Source of the DNA: Hathewaya proteolytica DSM 3090
Lineage (GTDB): Bacteria; Bacillota; Clostridia; Clostridiales; Clostridiaceae
Assembly: GCF_900142225.1 (NCBI RefSeq)
Contig: NZ_FRAD01000005.1
Span: 62,001-126,000 of the forward strand
DNA length: 64,000 bases
Direction: 5' to 3'
The translations under genes were made by a program, and so were the position numbers. The notes below the pieces were generated by a model. It saw only the letters and a program-made list of their open reading frames with translations, did not search any database and was not told the DNA's origin. Below, one piece after another: positions 25,910 through 34,259 of the stretch (its first letter is position 1; every line of letters starts with the position of its first letter).

Positions 25910-26863
25910 CTATAAGGATAAAACCAGAAAACTTACAAGACATAGTACTACTGTAATTATTGAAAATATGACTACTACTCGAGTTTCATGCCATCCACAC
26001 AATTCAAAATGATGATGTAATGGTGCCATTTTAAATACCCTTTTGCCTGTACTTTTAAAGGAAATAACCTGTATTATTACCGATAAAGTTTCCATCAATG
26101 GAATACCTGCAACTATTATTACGATAAGAGGATTTTTTAGCATCATGGCTACAGTTGCAATAAATCCACCCAATGCTATGGATCCCATGTCTCCCATGAA
26201 TACCTTAGCTGGGTAGGCGTTGTATTTTAAAAATCCTAATAAAGCCCCTACCAGTACAGCACATGTTATTGAAAGGTCCAAGTAATTCATAACATAAGAC
26301 AAAACAGCAAAAAATGTTATTATAAGCAAAGATATTGAAGTAGCTAGTCCATCAAGACCGTCTGTAAGGTTTACAGCATTTGTCACTGCTGTGAAGAAAA
26401 ATATCATGGCTGGCATGTAAAACCATCCTAAATCCCAGCTTACATTTAAAAAAGGTATTATTATTTCTGTACCTATTCTCACATACCCAAAATAAGACAT
26501 ACCACTTGCCACTATAATTAAAAGTAGCATTTTCTGTCTAGGTTTCAAGCCCTCATTTTTCTTGTGAACCATTTTTAAGTAATCATCTATAAAACCTATG
26601 GATGAAAATAATATAAGACCCATCAGTGGAGCAACAACCTGACTTGTGTATACCCTTCTAAAAGCAAATAAAGTTATTATGGATGCTAAAATAAATATAA
26701 ATCCTCCCATAGCAGGAGTCCCAGATTTAACCCTATGACTTTTAGGACCTTCTACTCGTATGTTTTGTCCCATTTTTAGTCTTCGAAGAATTGGTATAAT
26801 AATGGGACCTAAGGCTATTGCCACTATAAAGCTAATTAAAATAAAAAATACAACTGAATTCAT
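25910..26863 (-). CDS. mraY: Phospho-N-acetylmuramoyl-pentapeptide transferase MraY
   Basis: Integral membrane enzyme that makes lipid I from UDP-MurNAc-pentapeptide and undecaprenyl phosphate. It has 317 residues with ten membrane segments. Motifs are GPKSHRVKSGTPAMGGFIF, SIGFIDDYLKMVHKKNEGL with the paired Asp, NLTDGLDGLA, GDMGSIALGGFI with the third Asp, and the histidine-rich APLHHHFELCGW. GAGGGAT precedes the ATG. It is in the standard murE-murF-mraY order. Confidence 0.98.
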   Translation of the reverse strand: MNSVVFFILISFIVAIALGPIIIPILRRLKMGQNIRVEGPKSHRVKSGTPAMGGFIFILASIITLFAFRRVYTSQVVAPLMGLILFSSIGFIDDYLKMVHKKNEGLKPRQKMLLLIIVASGMSYFGYVRIGTEIIIPFLNVSWDLGWFYMPAMIFFFTAVTNAVNLTDGLDGLATSISLLIITFFAVLSYVMNYLDLSITCAVLVGALLGFLKYNAYPAKVFMGDMGSIALGGFIATVAMMLKNPLIVIIVAGIPLMETLSVIIQVISFKSTGKRVFKMAPLHHHFELCGWHETRVVVIFSIITVVLCLVSFLVLSL

Positions 26864-26886
26864 ACTTATCCCTCACTTTTGTTACT

Positions 26887-28260
26887 TTACATAATTTTAG
26901 CTACTATATTTTCAAATTTCATGGATCTGGAGGCTTTAACAAGAACAGCATCGCCCTTTTCCTTTATGGAATTATAGTAGGATGCCAATTCCTCATTTGT
27001 CTTAAAACATTTAACTTTTCCCCCGTTGAAACCTTCCACGAACGCTTCACTGAACTCGCTATTGACAAGGAGCACATCTATTCCTTTGTCTTTAGCGTAT
27101 ACAGCCACCTCTTTATGTAGCTGGTAAGAGTTATCACCTAATTCTCTCATAGTACCCAGTATGCAAATTTTCCTCTTTCCATTAAGTACATTTAAATAAT
27201 CTATACCCGCTCTTACTGAATCAGGACTGGCATTGTATGAATCATTTACTATTCTAATATTAGAGGATTCTATAAGCTCTAATCTCATGGAAGTGCTTTC
27301 GATGTTTTGAAAGCCTTTCTGTATTTCCTCAAACTCTAGACCCATTTCCCTTGCAACAGCAATGGCAAGCTGTGAGTTTAACACATTGTGCTCTCCAGGA
27401 GTGCTTAAAGCTATATGGGCTGTTTTCCCCGTTCTTTTCTCTAATATATCGTATTCTATACCACTCTCATTATTAATTATATCCTGCACATCATAAATAA
27501 ATTCGCTATTTTTTACATTGTAGCCTATTTTTTTAACTAGAAATTTACTGCTTTTCACCGTAGAAAGATAATCATTGTCACCGTTTACAATTAAAACATT
27601 TTTTTCATCAAAAAAATCTGTTATCTCCATTTTTGCTTTTAGTATATTTTCTCTAGTTTTCAGATTTTCAAGATGTGATACACCCACATTGGTTATAACG
27701 GCTATTTCAGGGTTTGCAACGTATGAAAGCTGATGAATCTCATTTAAATTGCTCATTCCCATTTCCAACACTGCCACGTCATAACTGCTGTCCATGGAAA
27801 GTATCATAAGCGGAAGACCTATGTCATTATTGAAATTTCCTTTAGTTTTAAACACTTTGTATTTTCCGCTAAGAGCTGCTGCCATAAGATCTTTTGTGGA
27901 AGTTTTCCCTGTAGAACCAGTTATGCCTACCACTTTAATTTTAAGCTTCTCTCTGTAGTATTTAGCTAAAGCCTTCAAGGCTTCTCTTGAGCTATCAACT
28001 AAGATCACGGTGCTAGAGGAATTACTCAAATTATCTTCATCTTCTAGATGATCTACAATACAAAGAGATGCTCCCTTTTCTATAGCTTGCTGAACATACA
28101 AATTTCCATCAAAGTTTTCACCCTTTAGTGCTAAAAATACATCACCACTTTTTATGGTTCTTGTATCTGTATTTATATTATAAAAAGGACCCTCACTTTT
28201 TTTTCTGAGAATTTTCCCATTTATAGCTTCATTTATTTCATAAAGACTAAGTGCTTCCAC
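26887..28260 (-). CDS. murF: UDP-MurNAc-tripeptide:D-Ala-D-Ala ligase MurF
   Basis: Adds the D-Ala-D-Ala dipeptide to UDP-MurNAc-tripeptide with ATP. It has 457 residues: N-terminal Mur ligase domain with IKSGDVFLALKGENFDGNLY, ATP loop VVGITGSTGKTSTKDL (~110-125), central TKGNFNNDIGLPLMIL and AVLEMGMSNLNEI, and the C-terminal domain starting at RLELIESSNIRIVNDSYNASPDS. The stop-to-start gap from murE is one base, so the pair is translationally coupled. Confidence 0.98.
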   Translation of the reverse strand: MEALSLYEINEAINGKILRKKSEGPFYNINTDTRTIKSGDVFLALKGENFDGNLYVQQAIEKGASLCIVDHLEDEDNLSNSSSTVILVDSSREALKALAKYYREKLKIKVVGITGSTGKTSTKDLMAAALSGKYKVFKTKGNFNNDIGLPLMILSMDSSYDVAVLEMGMSNLNEIHQLSYVANPEIAVITNVGVSHLENLKTRENILKAKMEITDFFDEKNVLIVNGDNDYLSTVKSSKFLVKKIGYNVKNSEFIYDVQDIINNESGIEYDILEKRTGKTAHIALSTPGEHNVLNSQLAIAVAREMGLEFEEIQKGFQNIESTSMRLELIESSNIRIVNDSYNASPDSVRAGIDYLNVLNGKRKICILGTMRELGDNSYQLHKEVAVYAKDKGIDVLLVNSEFSEAFVEGFNGGKVKCFKTNEELASYYNSIKEKGDAVLVKASRSMKFENIVAKIM

Positions 28261-28261
28261 G

Positions 28262-29719
28262 TTAAAACAGCTCCTTTACTATTTCTTCTACAATTTCATG
28301 CTCATCGAAGTGTATCTTCCCTGTTTTTAAAACCTGATAGTCCTCATGACCCTTGCCGGCAATTACAATAACATCGCCTTTTTTTGCTTCCACTATTGAT
28401 TTCTTAATGGCTTCTCTTCTATTCTCTTCTACCACATAATTACTTCTTTCTACGCCCTTTAGAATATCTCTTATAATCTCCATAGGCTCCTCTGTTCTTG
28501 GGTTATCTGATGTTATGACACAAAAATCACATATATCAGTTCCTATTTTACCCATAATAGGACGTTTAGTCTTATCCCTATCTCCACCACAACCGAAAAC
28601 TCCTATTAGCCTTCCCTCAGTGAACTCTTTGCATGTTTTAAGTATCTTTTCAAGTCCATCCGGAGTATGGGCGTAATCTAAAATAACGTGAAAGCCCAAT
28701 CTATCTGTGCATTGCATTATTTCACATCTTCCAATTACCACTACATCACCCATAGCCTTTTTTACTACGTCCACATTTATTTTCTCTTCCATGCAAGTTG
28801 CTATAGCTTCTAAAGAATTGTAAATATTGTATTTACCTGAAATAGATATACTCATAGGATAAGAATCGACGTAGCTTACCAATGTATAATCTATTTTTCT
28901 AGGCTCAATATTGTAGTTTTCAGCTTTATAATGGTAATCTCCTTCTATTCCGTATGTAATCACCGATTTGCAAGACTTACTTATCTGGTCAATTAATCGT
29001 CTGCCATACTCATCGTCGCCATTTATTATACATGTATCGCTCATGGTAAACAGTTTGAATTTTGCCTTATAATATTCCTCAAAGGTTTTATGGAAATCTA
29101 AATGGTCTCTTGTCAAATTAGTGAATATACCATATTTAAAATTAATGCCGAAGACCTTATCCCAGTATAGAGAATGGGATGATACCTCCATGACACAGTA
29201 TTCACAACCTTCATCTACCATTTTCCTGAAAAGTTTATGAAGCTCGAAAGATTCCGGAGTTGTAGAGGAAGCTTCCATTCTTTCGCTTCCGATGTAATTG
29301 GCCACAGTACCAAGAAGCCCTACCTTATACCCTGCCTCCTCTAGTACTCTTTTTATCATAAAAGCAGAGGTAGTCTTTCCGTTGGTCCCGGTAATTCCTA
29401 TTATCTTCAATTTTTCATGGGCTCTATTAAAATAATTAGAAGAACAAAGGGCAAAGGCTTTTCTAGTGTGCTGAACCTTAATTACAGTAATCCCTTCCTG
29501 ATTTAAGTTCACACTCTCACTGACCACAATAGCAGAAGCTCCATTTTTTATAGCCACAGAGATGAAGTCATGGCCATCGCTAGTAACACCTGGCAGTGCA
29601 AAAAAAACATCTCCTTTACATACTTTTCTACTGTCATATTCTAATTTTTCTATTCTAACACTAGTACTTCCCTGAATCAATTCATATTCCATATCACATA
29701 GAATTTTTTCTAATATCAT
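28262..29719 (-). CDS. murE: UDP-MurNAc-L-Ala-D-Glu:meso-diaminopimelate ligase MurE
   Basis: Adds the third amino acid to the peptidoglycan stem. It has 485 residues. The ATP loop is IGITGTNGKTTSAFMI (~108-123). The specificity motif is DNPR at residues 405-408 (TSDNPRTEEP), which selects meso-diaminopimelate; Lys-type enzymes lack this Arg. The carbamylated-Lys region is FHKTFEEYYKAKFKLF and the end VIAGKGHEDYQVL is typical. The ATG at 29719 has only a short AAGG two bases upstream; the better ribosome site lies beyond a hairpin (separate entry). An in-frame stop blocks longer starts. Confidence 0.97.
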   Translation of the reverse strand: MILEKILCDMEYELIQGSTSVRIEKLEYDSRKVCKGDVFFALPGVTSDGHDFISVAIKNGASAIVVSESVNLNQEGITVIKVQHTRKAFALCSSNYFNRAHEKLKIIGITGTNGKTTSAFMIKRVLEEAGYKVGLLGTVANYIGSERMEASSTTPESFELHKLFRKMVDEGCEYCVMEVSSHSLYWDKVFGINFKYGIFTNLTRDHLDFHKTFEEYYKAKFKLFTMSDTCIINGDDEYGRRLIDQISKSCKSVITYGIEGDYHYKAENYNIEPRKIDYTLVSYVDSYPMSISISGKYNIYNSLEAIATCMEEKINVDVVKKAMGDVVVIGRCEIMQCTDRLGFHVILDYAHTPDGLEKILKTCKEFTEGRLIGVFGCGGDRDKTKRPIMGKIGTDICDFCVITSDNPRTEEPMEIIRDILKGVERSNYVVEENRREAIKKSIVEAKKGDVIVIAGKGHEDYQVLKTGKIHFDEHEIVEEIVKELF

Positions 29720-29723
29720 ATCC

Positions 29724-29748
29724 TTTAGCTGAAATTGCTTCAGCTAAA
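29724..29748 (-). promoter_or_regulatory. Hairpin between ribosome binding site and murE start codon
   Basis: TTTAGCTGAA and TTCAGCTAAA form a perfect 10-bp stem with a 5-base loop. On the minus strand it lies between GGAAAGGTGGTG (29749-29760) and GGAT-ATG. Counting only the unpaired bases, the Shine-Dalgarno to ATG spacing becomes about 6, which is optimal. Confidence 0.6.
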
Positions 29749-29782
29749 CACCACCTTTCCGTAATTCTATTCTACTTAAAAA

Positions 29783-29807
29783 TTCGGCAGAAAAGTTTTC
29801 TGCCGAA
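29783..29807 (-). terminator. Intrinsic terminator between spoVD and murE
   Basis: TTCGGCAGAAAA and TTTTCTGCCGAA form a G/C-containing stem with a minimal loop, followed on the minus strand by TTTTTAAG. It lies 40 bases beyond the spoVD stop. No strong promoter was found in the 60 bases between it and the murE ribosome site, so it may attenuate rather than fully stop transcription. Confidence 0.75.
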
Positions 29808-29847
29808 GATAAATCATACTAAAAATATCACATTTTTTGTACAATGT

Positions 29848-32043
29848 CTAGTCGCCGATTATTTCCAACTGAAGATATATGGTTGTTCCTTTCCTTACCT
29901 CAGTGCCTTCATCTAAACTTTGAGAAGATACCATACCATCACCTGCAATCCTCACTTTTAATCCAAGATGTTCTAATAGTTTCACTGCTTCCTGTGGATT
30001 TAATCCCTTTAGGTTTGGAACAACAACAGTATTGGTAAATTTACTATCAGATGATGCGTAAATTATGATTTCCTTGCCTTCTTTTACGCTAAATCCAGGT
30101 TTTGGATTCATATCAGATATATATTCACCCTCTCCCTCTACTTTAGCTTTTACTCCAGCTTCCTTTAAAATCTTTATACCGTCTTTTACAGCTGTACCTC
30201 TAACTTCTGGTATTGTAACATCCTTAAGAAGACTCTCCAATCTCTGCTCCTCAGTGGCATCACCCTTTATAGCAAGGTAATTGAAAATATCATTAAAAAG
30301 CTGTTTACCCACAGGTGTTGCAATTTGGCCTGCATAGTAGTTTGATGGGTCTGGTTCATCGATGGATATGAGCACACTTATCTGTGGCTTATCCGCTGGT
30401 GCCATGGCAGCAAAAGAAGCGATGTATTTTCCCGATCCATATCCTCCACCATTTTCATTTATTTTTTGAGCAGTACCAGTTTTTCCAGCAATATGGTAGC
30501 CTTGTATGAAAGCCTTCTTTCCTCCACCTTCAGCAATAACGCTTTCCAAGTGCATTCTCAATTCTTTCATTATATTAGGATCCAAAATGGATTTTGCGTT
30601 TTTATCCTCATATTTCAAATCTGTTATCAATTCATTTTTATCATTGTAATGGCTTATTTCCTTCATCAAATGAGGTGTTACTAAGTTTCCACCATTGGCA
30701 ATGGCATTAAATGCCTTTAAATACTGAATAGGTGATAAAGTATTGGTTTGTCCAAAGGAAATTGTAGCTAAATCCGTTTCTGTAACATCTTTTGCATTTT
30801 TAATTATTCCAGAAGCTTCACCATTTAAATCAATTCCCGTTCTGCTTCCTAAACCGAACAGCTTTATATACTCAGTAAGCTTTTCAGCCCCTAGTCTTTT
30901 TCCAAGCTCCATAAACCCAACATTGCAAGAGTTCTGCAGTATTTGTGGGAAGGTTTGTGTTCCGTGGCCCGATGTCTTCCAACAATGAATCTTTCTTTTT
31001 CCAATGGTCAAAGAACCATTGCAGTGGAAAGTATCAGAGCTCTTTACTTTTCCCTCTGACATAGCTGCCGTAGCAGTTACTACTTTAAAAATAGATCCTG
31101 GTTCAAAAGTATCACTTACCGCTCTATTTCTCCAAATTTTTTGGTTTTCATCTAAACTTAAATCGTTATTATATGGCTCATTAGGATTATAATCTGGCTT
31201 GTTCACCATTGCCAATATCTCACCATTATTAGGATTGGAAACTATTATACTAATAGCTCTTGCCTTATTGTCACTTAAAGCTTGTTCTGCTGCTTTTTCG
31301 GCGAAATACTGTATGTTTTCATCTATGGTTAAAACAACATTTTTCCCATCTACAGGCTCCACATAGTCAGAAATTATATAAGGTAAATCCTTAGAATTTC
31401 TGTCCATTTCAGCAATTTTTATACCTGGTATGCCTGAAAGATATTTATTGTACACTTTTTCAATTCCCATGAGTCCATCGCCATCTGAATTGGTATTTCC
31501 TAATACATGGGCTAGGAAATTGTTGTTTGGATAATATCTTTTTGTATCTGGAGATATTATAAATCCGTAGTAGCCCTTTTCATCAAGAAACGCTTTAATC
31601 CTATCCTTCTCCACGCTCTCCATTCTTCTCATGAGAATGGCATTACCTTTTAATTTTCCATTGGGTAAGGGATCGATTATCTGTTTTTTTACCCAAGCCT
31701 CATCCTTTCCAAGTACCTTTGAAAGCTCTGGAACAATAGATGAAATATTTATTTTTTTTGTCTTTAAATCCTCTCTTAAAGTGTTAAGATCTACATCTAA
31801 CCTGTATACATTTGCACTTATGGCAAGTTCTTTCCCATTTCTATCTAAAATCTTGCCTCTTTTTGCCGCGATTTTTACTTCACTAGTCCACTGGTTCACT
31901 GCCCTTTCTTTTAAGTCTTTTCCTTGGAACACCATGACATATGTAAGCCTTATGGATAAAAGTATAAATACAGCTGTAAAGCCTAGAGTTATAAAAGCTC
32001 CTCTTTTTCTAACAAAAATTTTATCTCTGTATTTGCCTTTCAA
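29848..32043 (-). CDS. spoVD: Class B penicillin-binding protein with two PASTA domains (SpoVD/PBP2B type)
   Basis: DD-transpeptidase that cross-links peptidoglycan at the septum and/or the spore cortex. The 731 residues have one N-terminal membrane helix (~15-34), a PBP dimerisation domain (~55-215) and a transpeptidase domain with EPGSIFK (Ser317, Lys320), NSCN and KTG (Lys521). Two PASTA repeats follow at ~605-660 and ~670-728 (VPNLKGLNPQEAVKLLEHLG). SpoVD of Bacillus has one PASTA and PBP2B two, so a vegetative PBP2B role is equally possible. It follows ftsL by 15 bases. Confidence 0.93.
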   Translation of the reverse strand: MKGKYRDKIFVRKRGAFITLGFTAVFILLSIRLTYVMVFQGKDLKERAVNQWTSEVKIAAKRGKILDRNGKELAISANVYRLDVDLNTLREDLKTKKINISSIVPELSKVLGKDEAWVKKQIIDPLPNGKLKGNAILMRRMESVEKDRIKAFLDEKGYYGFIISPDTKRYYPNNNFLAHVLGNTNSDGDGLMGIEKVYNKYLSGIPGIKIAEMDRNSKDLPYIISDYVEPVDGKNVVLTIDENIQYFAEKAAEQALSDNKARAISIIVSNPNNGEILAMVNKPDYNPNEPYNNDLSLDENQKIWRNRAVSDTFEPGSIFKVVTATAAMSEGKVKSSDTFHCNGSLTIGKRKIHCWKTSGHGTQTFPQILQNSCNVGFMELGKRLGAEKLTEYIKLFGLGSRTGIDLNGEASGIIKNAKDVTETDLATISFGQTNTLSPIQYLKAFNAIANGGNLVTPHLMKEISHYNDKNELITDLKYEDKNAKSILDPNIMKELRMHLESVIAEGGGKKAFIQGYHIAGKTGTAQKINENGGGYGSGKYIASFAAMAPADKPQISVLISIDEPDPSNYYAGQIATPVGKQLFNDIFNYLAIKGDATEEQRLESLLKDVTIPEVRGTAVKDGIKILKEAGVKAKVEGEGEYISDMNPKPGFSVKEGKEIIIYASSDSKFTNTVVVPNLKGLNPQEAVKLLEHLGLKVRIAGDGMVSSQSLDEGTEVRKGTTIYLQLEIIGD

Positions 32044-32058
32044 TACTATGACCTCCGA

Positions 32059-32544
32059 TTAAAAAAGATACTTTAAAATCCTATCCAGTATAGTAGTGTT
32101 TTTATTAGAGTTGCTATTTACCTCTGCAAAGTTATTTTTACTTAAATCATAATAATATGTATTAGCTATCCTAGGCTCCTTCATACCATATTCTGTTTTA
32201 GCCTTGGCATCTATTTCGTTTATATTGTCATGTTTAAGTAAAGCAACCTTTAACTCGTCACTATTACACTTTACCTTTGTTATCTCACTTTTTAAATTTA
32301 TTATCTGTTTTTGGGTAGAATAAATAATAGAATATCTCACCATAATAGTCATGGCAACAAGGAAAAATACTGAAAGACCTTTTATCATATTCATTCTTTT
32401 TATATTTTGTTTTTGTCTTTTGTTTTTATAGTTTTCTTTTTTAAATTCCTTTAAACTATCAACTTTTTTCTTCTGTTCTCTTAATACTTCCTCTTTTAAT
32501 ACTTCACTTCCACTAATATAGTTTTTCTGCCTTTCCACTATCAC
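32059..32544 (-). CDS. ftsL: Cell-division protein FtsL
   Basis: Small bitopic division protein. The 161 residues have a basic cytoplasmic part (~1-60, KKKVDSLKEFKKENYKNKRQ), one membrane helix (~62-80) and a short coiled coil outside (QIINLKSEITKVKCNSDELKVAL, in part). The family is poorly conserved, so identity rests on topology and position between rsmH and spoVD. The GTG at 32544 is chosen because AAAGGGTG lies 6 bases upstream; the in-frame GTG at 32553 overlaps that site. Confidence 0.85.
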   Translation of the reverse strand: MIVERQKNYISGSEVLKEEVLREQKKKVDSLKEFKKENYKNKRQKQNIKRMNMIKGLSVFFLVAMTIMVRYSIIYSTQKQIINLKSEITKVKCNSDELKVALLKHDNINEIDAKAKTEYGMKEPRIANTYYYDLSKNNFAEVNSNSNKNTTILDRILKYLF

Positions 32545-32582
32545 TTTATTCACCCTTTCTGTAATTTAGAACTAATAATATA

Positions 32583-32602
32583 TTACAACCTCTTACAACC
32601 TC
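32583..32602 (-). repeat. Two exact 10-bp repeats between rsmH and ftsL
   Basis: The 10-mer TTACAACCTC occurs twice in tandem on the plus strand (minus: GAGGTTGTAA). It lies in the 99-base gap between the rsmH stop and the ftsL start. The pattern and period resemble the GTGGTTTAAA repeats upstream of mraZ. The rest of the gap is A/T-rich and holds a short ACATATATGT palindrome. Confidence 0.7.
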
Positions 32603-32643
32603 TTAGGTACATAGAGTACATATATGTGTCATTATTTATCTAA

Positions 32644-33576
32644 TTATAATTTCTCTGCGATTCTTAGCTTTGCACTTAAGCTTCTCTTATTCTGACTCTT
32701 TTCTTCTTCTGAAGGCTCCAAAGGTTTTCGTGTAATAACCTTGAGTACAGGTTTCTTTCCACATATGCATATAGGAAAAGAGCTGGGGCAAGTACATGGA
32801 TTTTCCAGCTGCCTAAATTTATTCTTTACGATCCTATCTTCTAAAGAATGGAAAGTTATAATGGCTATTCTTCCACCAGGCTTTAGACAGCTCACCGCAT
32901 CCTCTATGGCTTGATTTAAAATGGCAAGTTCACCATTTACCTCTATTCTAATAGCTTGAAAAGTTCTTTTAGCCGGATGTCCACCTTCCCTTTGGTTTTT
33001 CATTGGGATAGATTTTCTTATTATCTCTACCAATTCAAAAGTTGTCTCAATAGCCTTTATTTCTCTTGCCTTTACAATATTAGATGCTATTCTTCTTGCA
33101 AACCTTTCTTCCCCATATTCCTTTATAACTCTAATAATTTCTTCTTCACTATACCTATTTACCACATCGTAAGCAGAAAACTCGCTATTTCTGTCCATTC
33201 TCATATCAAGTTTAGCATCCTGCATATAGCTAAAGCCTCGCTGCCCATTGTCCAACTGATATGAAGAAACTCCAAGGTCCATCATTATTCCATCTATGCT
33301 TTCAATGTCTAACTCCTTCAAAATATATTTTATTTCTCTAAAATTGTTATGCACATACTTTACATTTTTATAGTCCTTAAGTCTTTCCCCTGCTGCCTTT
33401 AATGCTTCAGTATCCTGGTCAATGCCTATTAATAATCCATCTTCCCCTATTTGCTTTACTATTTCACTAGAGTGTCCTGCACCTCCCATGGTGCCATCCA
33501 CATAAATTCCTCCACTTTTTATATTTAATCCATCTATTGTCTCCTCTAACAAAACTGATACGTGTTTAAAATCCAT
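32644..33576 (-). CDS. rsmH: 16S rRNA (cytosine-1402 N4) methyltransferase RsmH (MraW)
   Basis: SAM-dependent methyltransferase acting on the decoding centre of 16S rRNA. It has 310 residues. It starts HVSVLLEETIDGLNIKSGG, then has the SAM motif YVDGTMGGAGHSSEI, IDGIMMDLGVSSYQLDN and RGFSYMQDAKLDMRMD, PAKRTFQAIRIEVNGEL and FHSLEDRIVKNKF. The CTCPSSFPICIC cysteine segment near 265 is typical of the family. AGGAGG lies upstream. Second gene of the dcw operon. Confidence 0.98.
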   Translation of the reverse strand: MDFKHVSVLLEETIDGLNIKSGGIYVDGTMGGAGHSSEIVKQIGEDGLLIGIDQDTEALKAAGERLKDYKNVKYVHNNFREIKYILKELDIESIDGIMMDLGVSSYQLDNGQRGFSYMQDAKLDMRMDRNSEFSAYDVVNRYSEEEIIRVIKEYGEERFARRIASNIVKAREIKAIETTFELVEIIRKSIPMKNQREGGHPAKRTFQAIRIEVNGELAILNQAIEDAVSCLKPGGRIAIITFHSLEDRIVKNKFRQLENPCTCPSSFPICICGKKPVLKVITRKPLEPSEEEKSQNKRSLSAKLRIAEKL

Positions 33577-33595
33577 TAAAATCCTCCTGCCTTCT

Positions 33596-34027
33596 TTATA
33601 AAAAGCCCAGTTCGCTCATATTTTCTGCAATATCATCAAAATCTATATTTTCTTCGTTATACTTCTTCCAATTTTCTAAAGACCATATTTCAATTCTACT
33701 AGAAACACCTATGCTTACTATTTCCTTTTCAATAGATGCGTATTCCAATAAATTTGAAGGGATAAGAACTCTTCCCTGTTTGTCCATCTCACCTTCACAG
33801 GCACCTGCAAGAAAAAACCTAGAAAAAGCTCGTGCATTCTTGTTTGTAAGTGGCAAGGTTTTAAGCTTATTTTCAAATATGTCCCATTCCTCTCGGGTAT
33901 AAACGTAGAGACATCCATCCAATCCTTTTGTAAAAATAAAAGAACTTCCTAAATCCTCGCGAAATTTTGAAGGTATTACTATTCTATTTTTGGAATCTAT
34001 GGCATGATTGTATTCACCAATGAACAT
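33596..34027 (-). CDS. mraZ: Transcriptional regulator MraZ
   Basis: Ring-forming DNA-binding protein of the AbrB/SpoVT fold that represses its own dcw operon. It has 143 residues, normal length. Two copies of the MraZ domain are seen: MFIGEYNHAIDSKNRIVIPSKF at the start and GACEGEMDKQGRVLIPSNL near 78, both with the DxxGR/DxKNR motif. First gene of the cluster. Three GTGG repeats lie 26-53 bases upstream (separate entry), consistent with autoregulation. Confidence 0.97.
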   Translation of the reverse strand: MFIGEYNHAIDSKNRIVIPSKFREDLGSSFIFTKGLDGCLYVYTREEWDIFENKLKTLPLTNKNARAFSRFFLAGACEGEMDKQGRVLIPSNLLEYASIEKEIVSIGVSSRIEIWSLENWKKYNEENIDFDDIAENMSELGFL

Positions 34028-34052
34028 TTTAACACCTCTTTTAACTATTTCG

Positions 34053-34080
34053 CTCCACTTTGAACCACTTTAAACCACCT
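34053..34080 (-). promoter_or_regulatory. MraZ box: three GTGG direct repeats at 10-bp period
   Basis: On the minus strand GTGGTTTAAA, GTGGTTCAAA and GTGGAGCGAA follow one another; the CCAC cores on the plus strand are at 34055, 34065 and 34075, exactly one helical turn apart. They lie between the promoter and the mraZ start, covering the predicted transcription start. Direct repeats at this period are the known form of MraZ operators. Confidence 0.85.
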
Positions 34081-34089
34081 TATATTATT

Positions 34090-34118
34090 ATTCTACATTA
34101 ATCTCATTTTCCCTTCAA
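34090..34118 (-). promoter_or_regulatory. Sigma-A promoter for the dcw operon (mraZ)
   Basis: On the minus strand TTGAAG (34113-34118) and TAGAAT (34090-34095) are 17 bases apart; the -10 box matches 5 of 6 and the -35 box 4 of 6. The expected start point near 34082 lies at the edge of the MraZ repeats. Confidence 0.7.
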
Positions 34119-34169
34119 CTATTATATAAATTTAAATTTATTTTAAACAAAAGTGAAATTAAATTATGC

Positions 34170-34197
34170 TTAACATATTTAAATATTATGCTATAAT
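34170..34197 (+). promoter_or_regulatory. Sigma-A promoter for ychF
   Basis: TTAACA (34170-34175) is followed after 16 bases by a perfect TATAAT (34192-34197) with an extended TGC in front. The transcript start would fall about 55 bases before the ychF ATG. Confidence 0.75.
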
Positions 34198-34259
34198 ACA
34201 ATTAGGCTTTTTATTAGCTGAATACACAATAAACTGTAGCGAAAGGATTGTTTATATAT

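Noticed and set aside
32610..32630. ACATATATGT palindrome upstream of ftsL
   Set aside because: A/T-rich 10-base palindromes are common by chance at this base composition.
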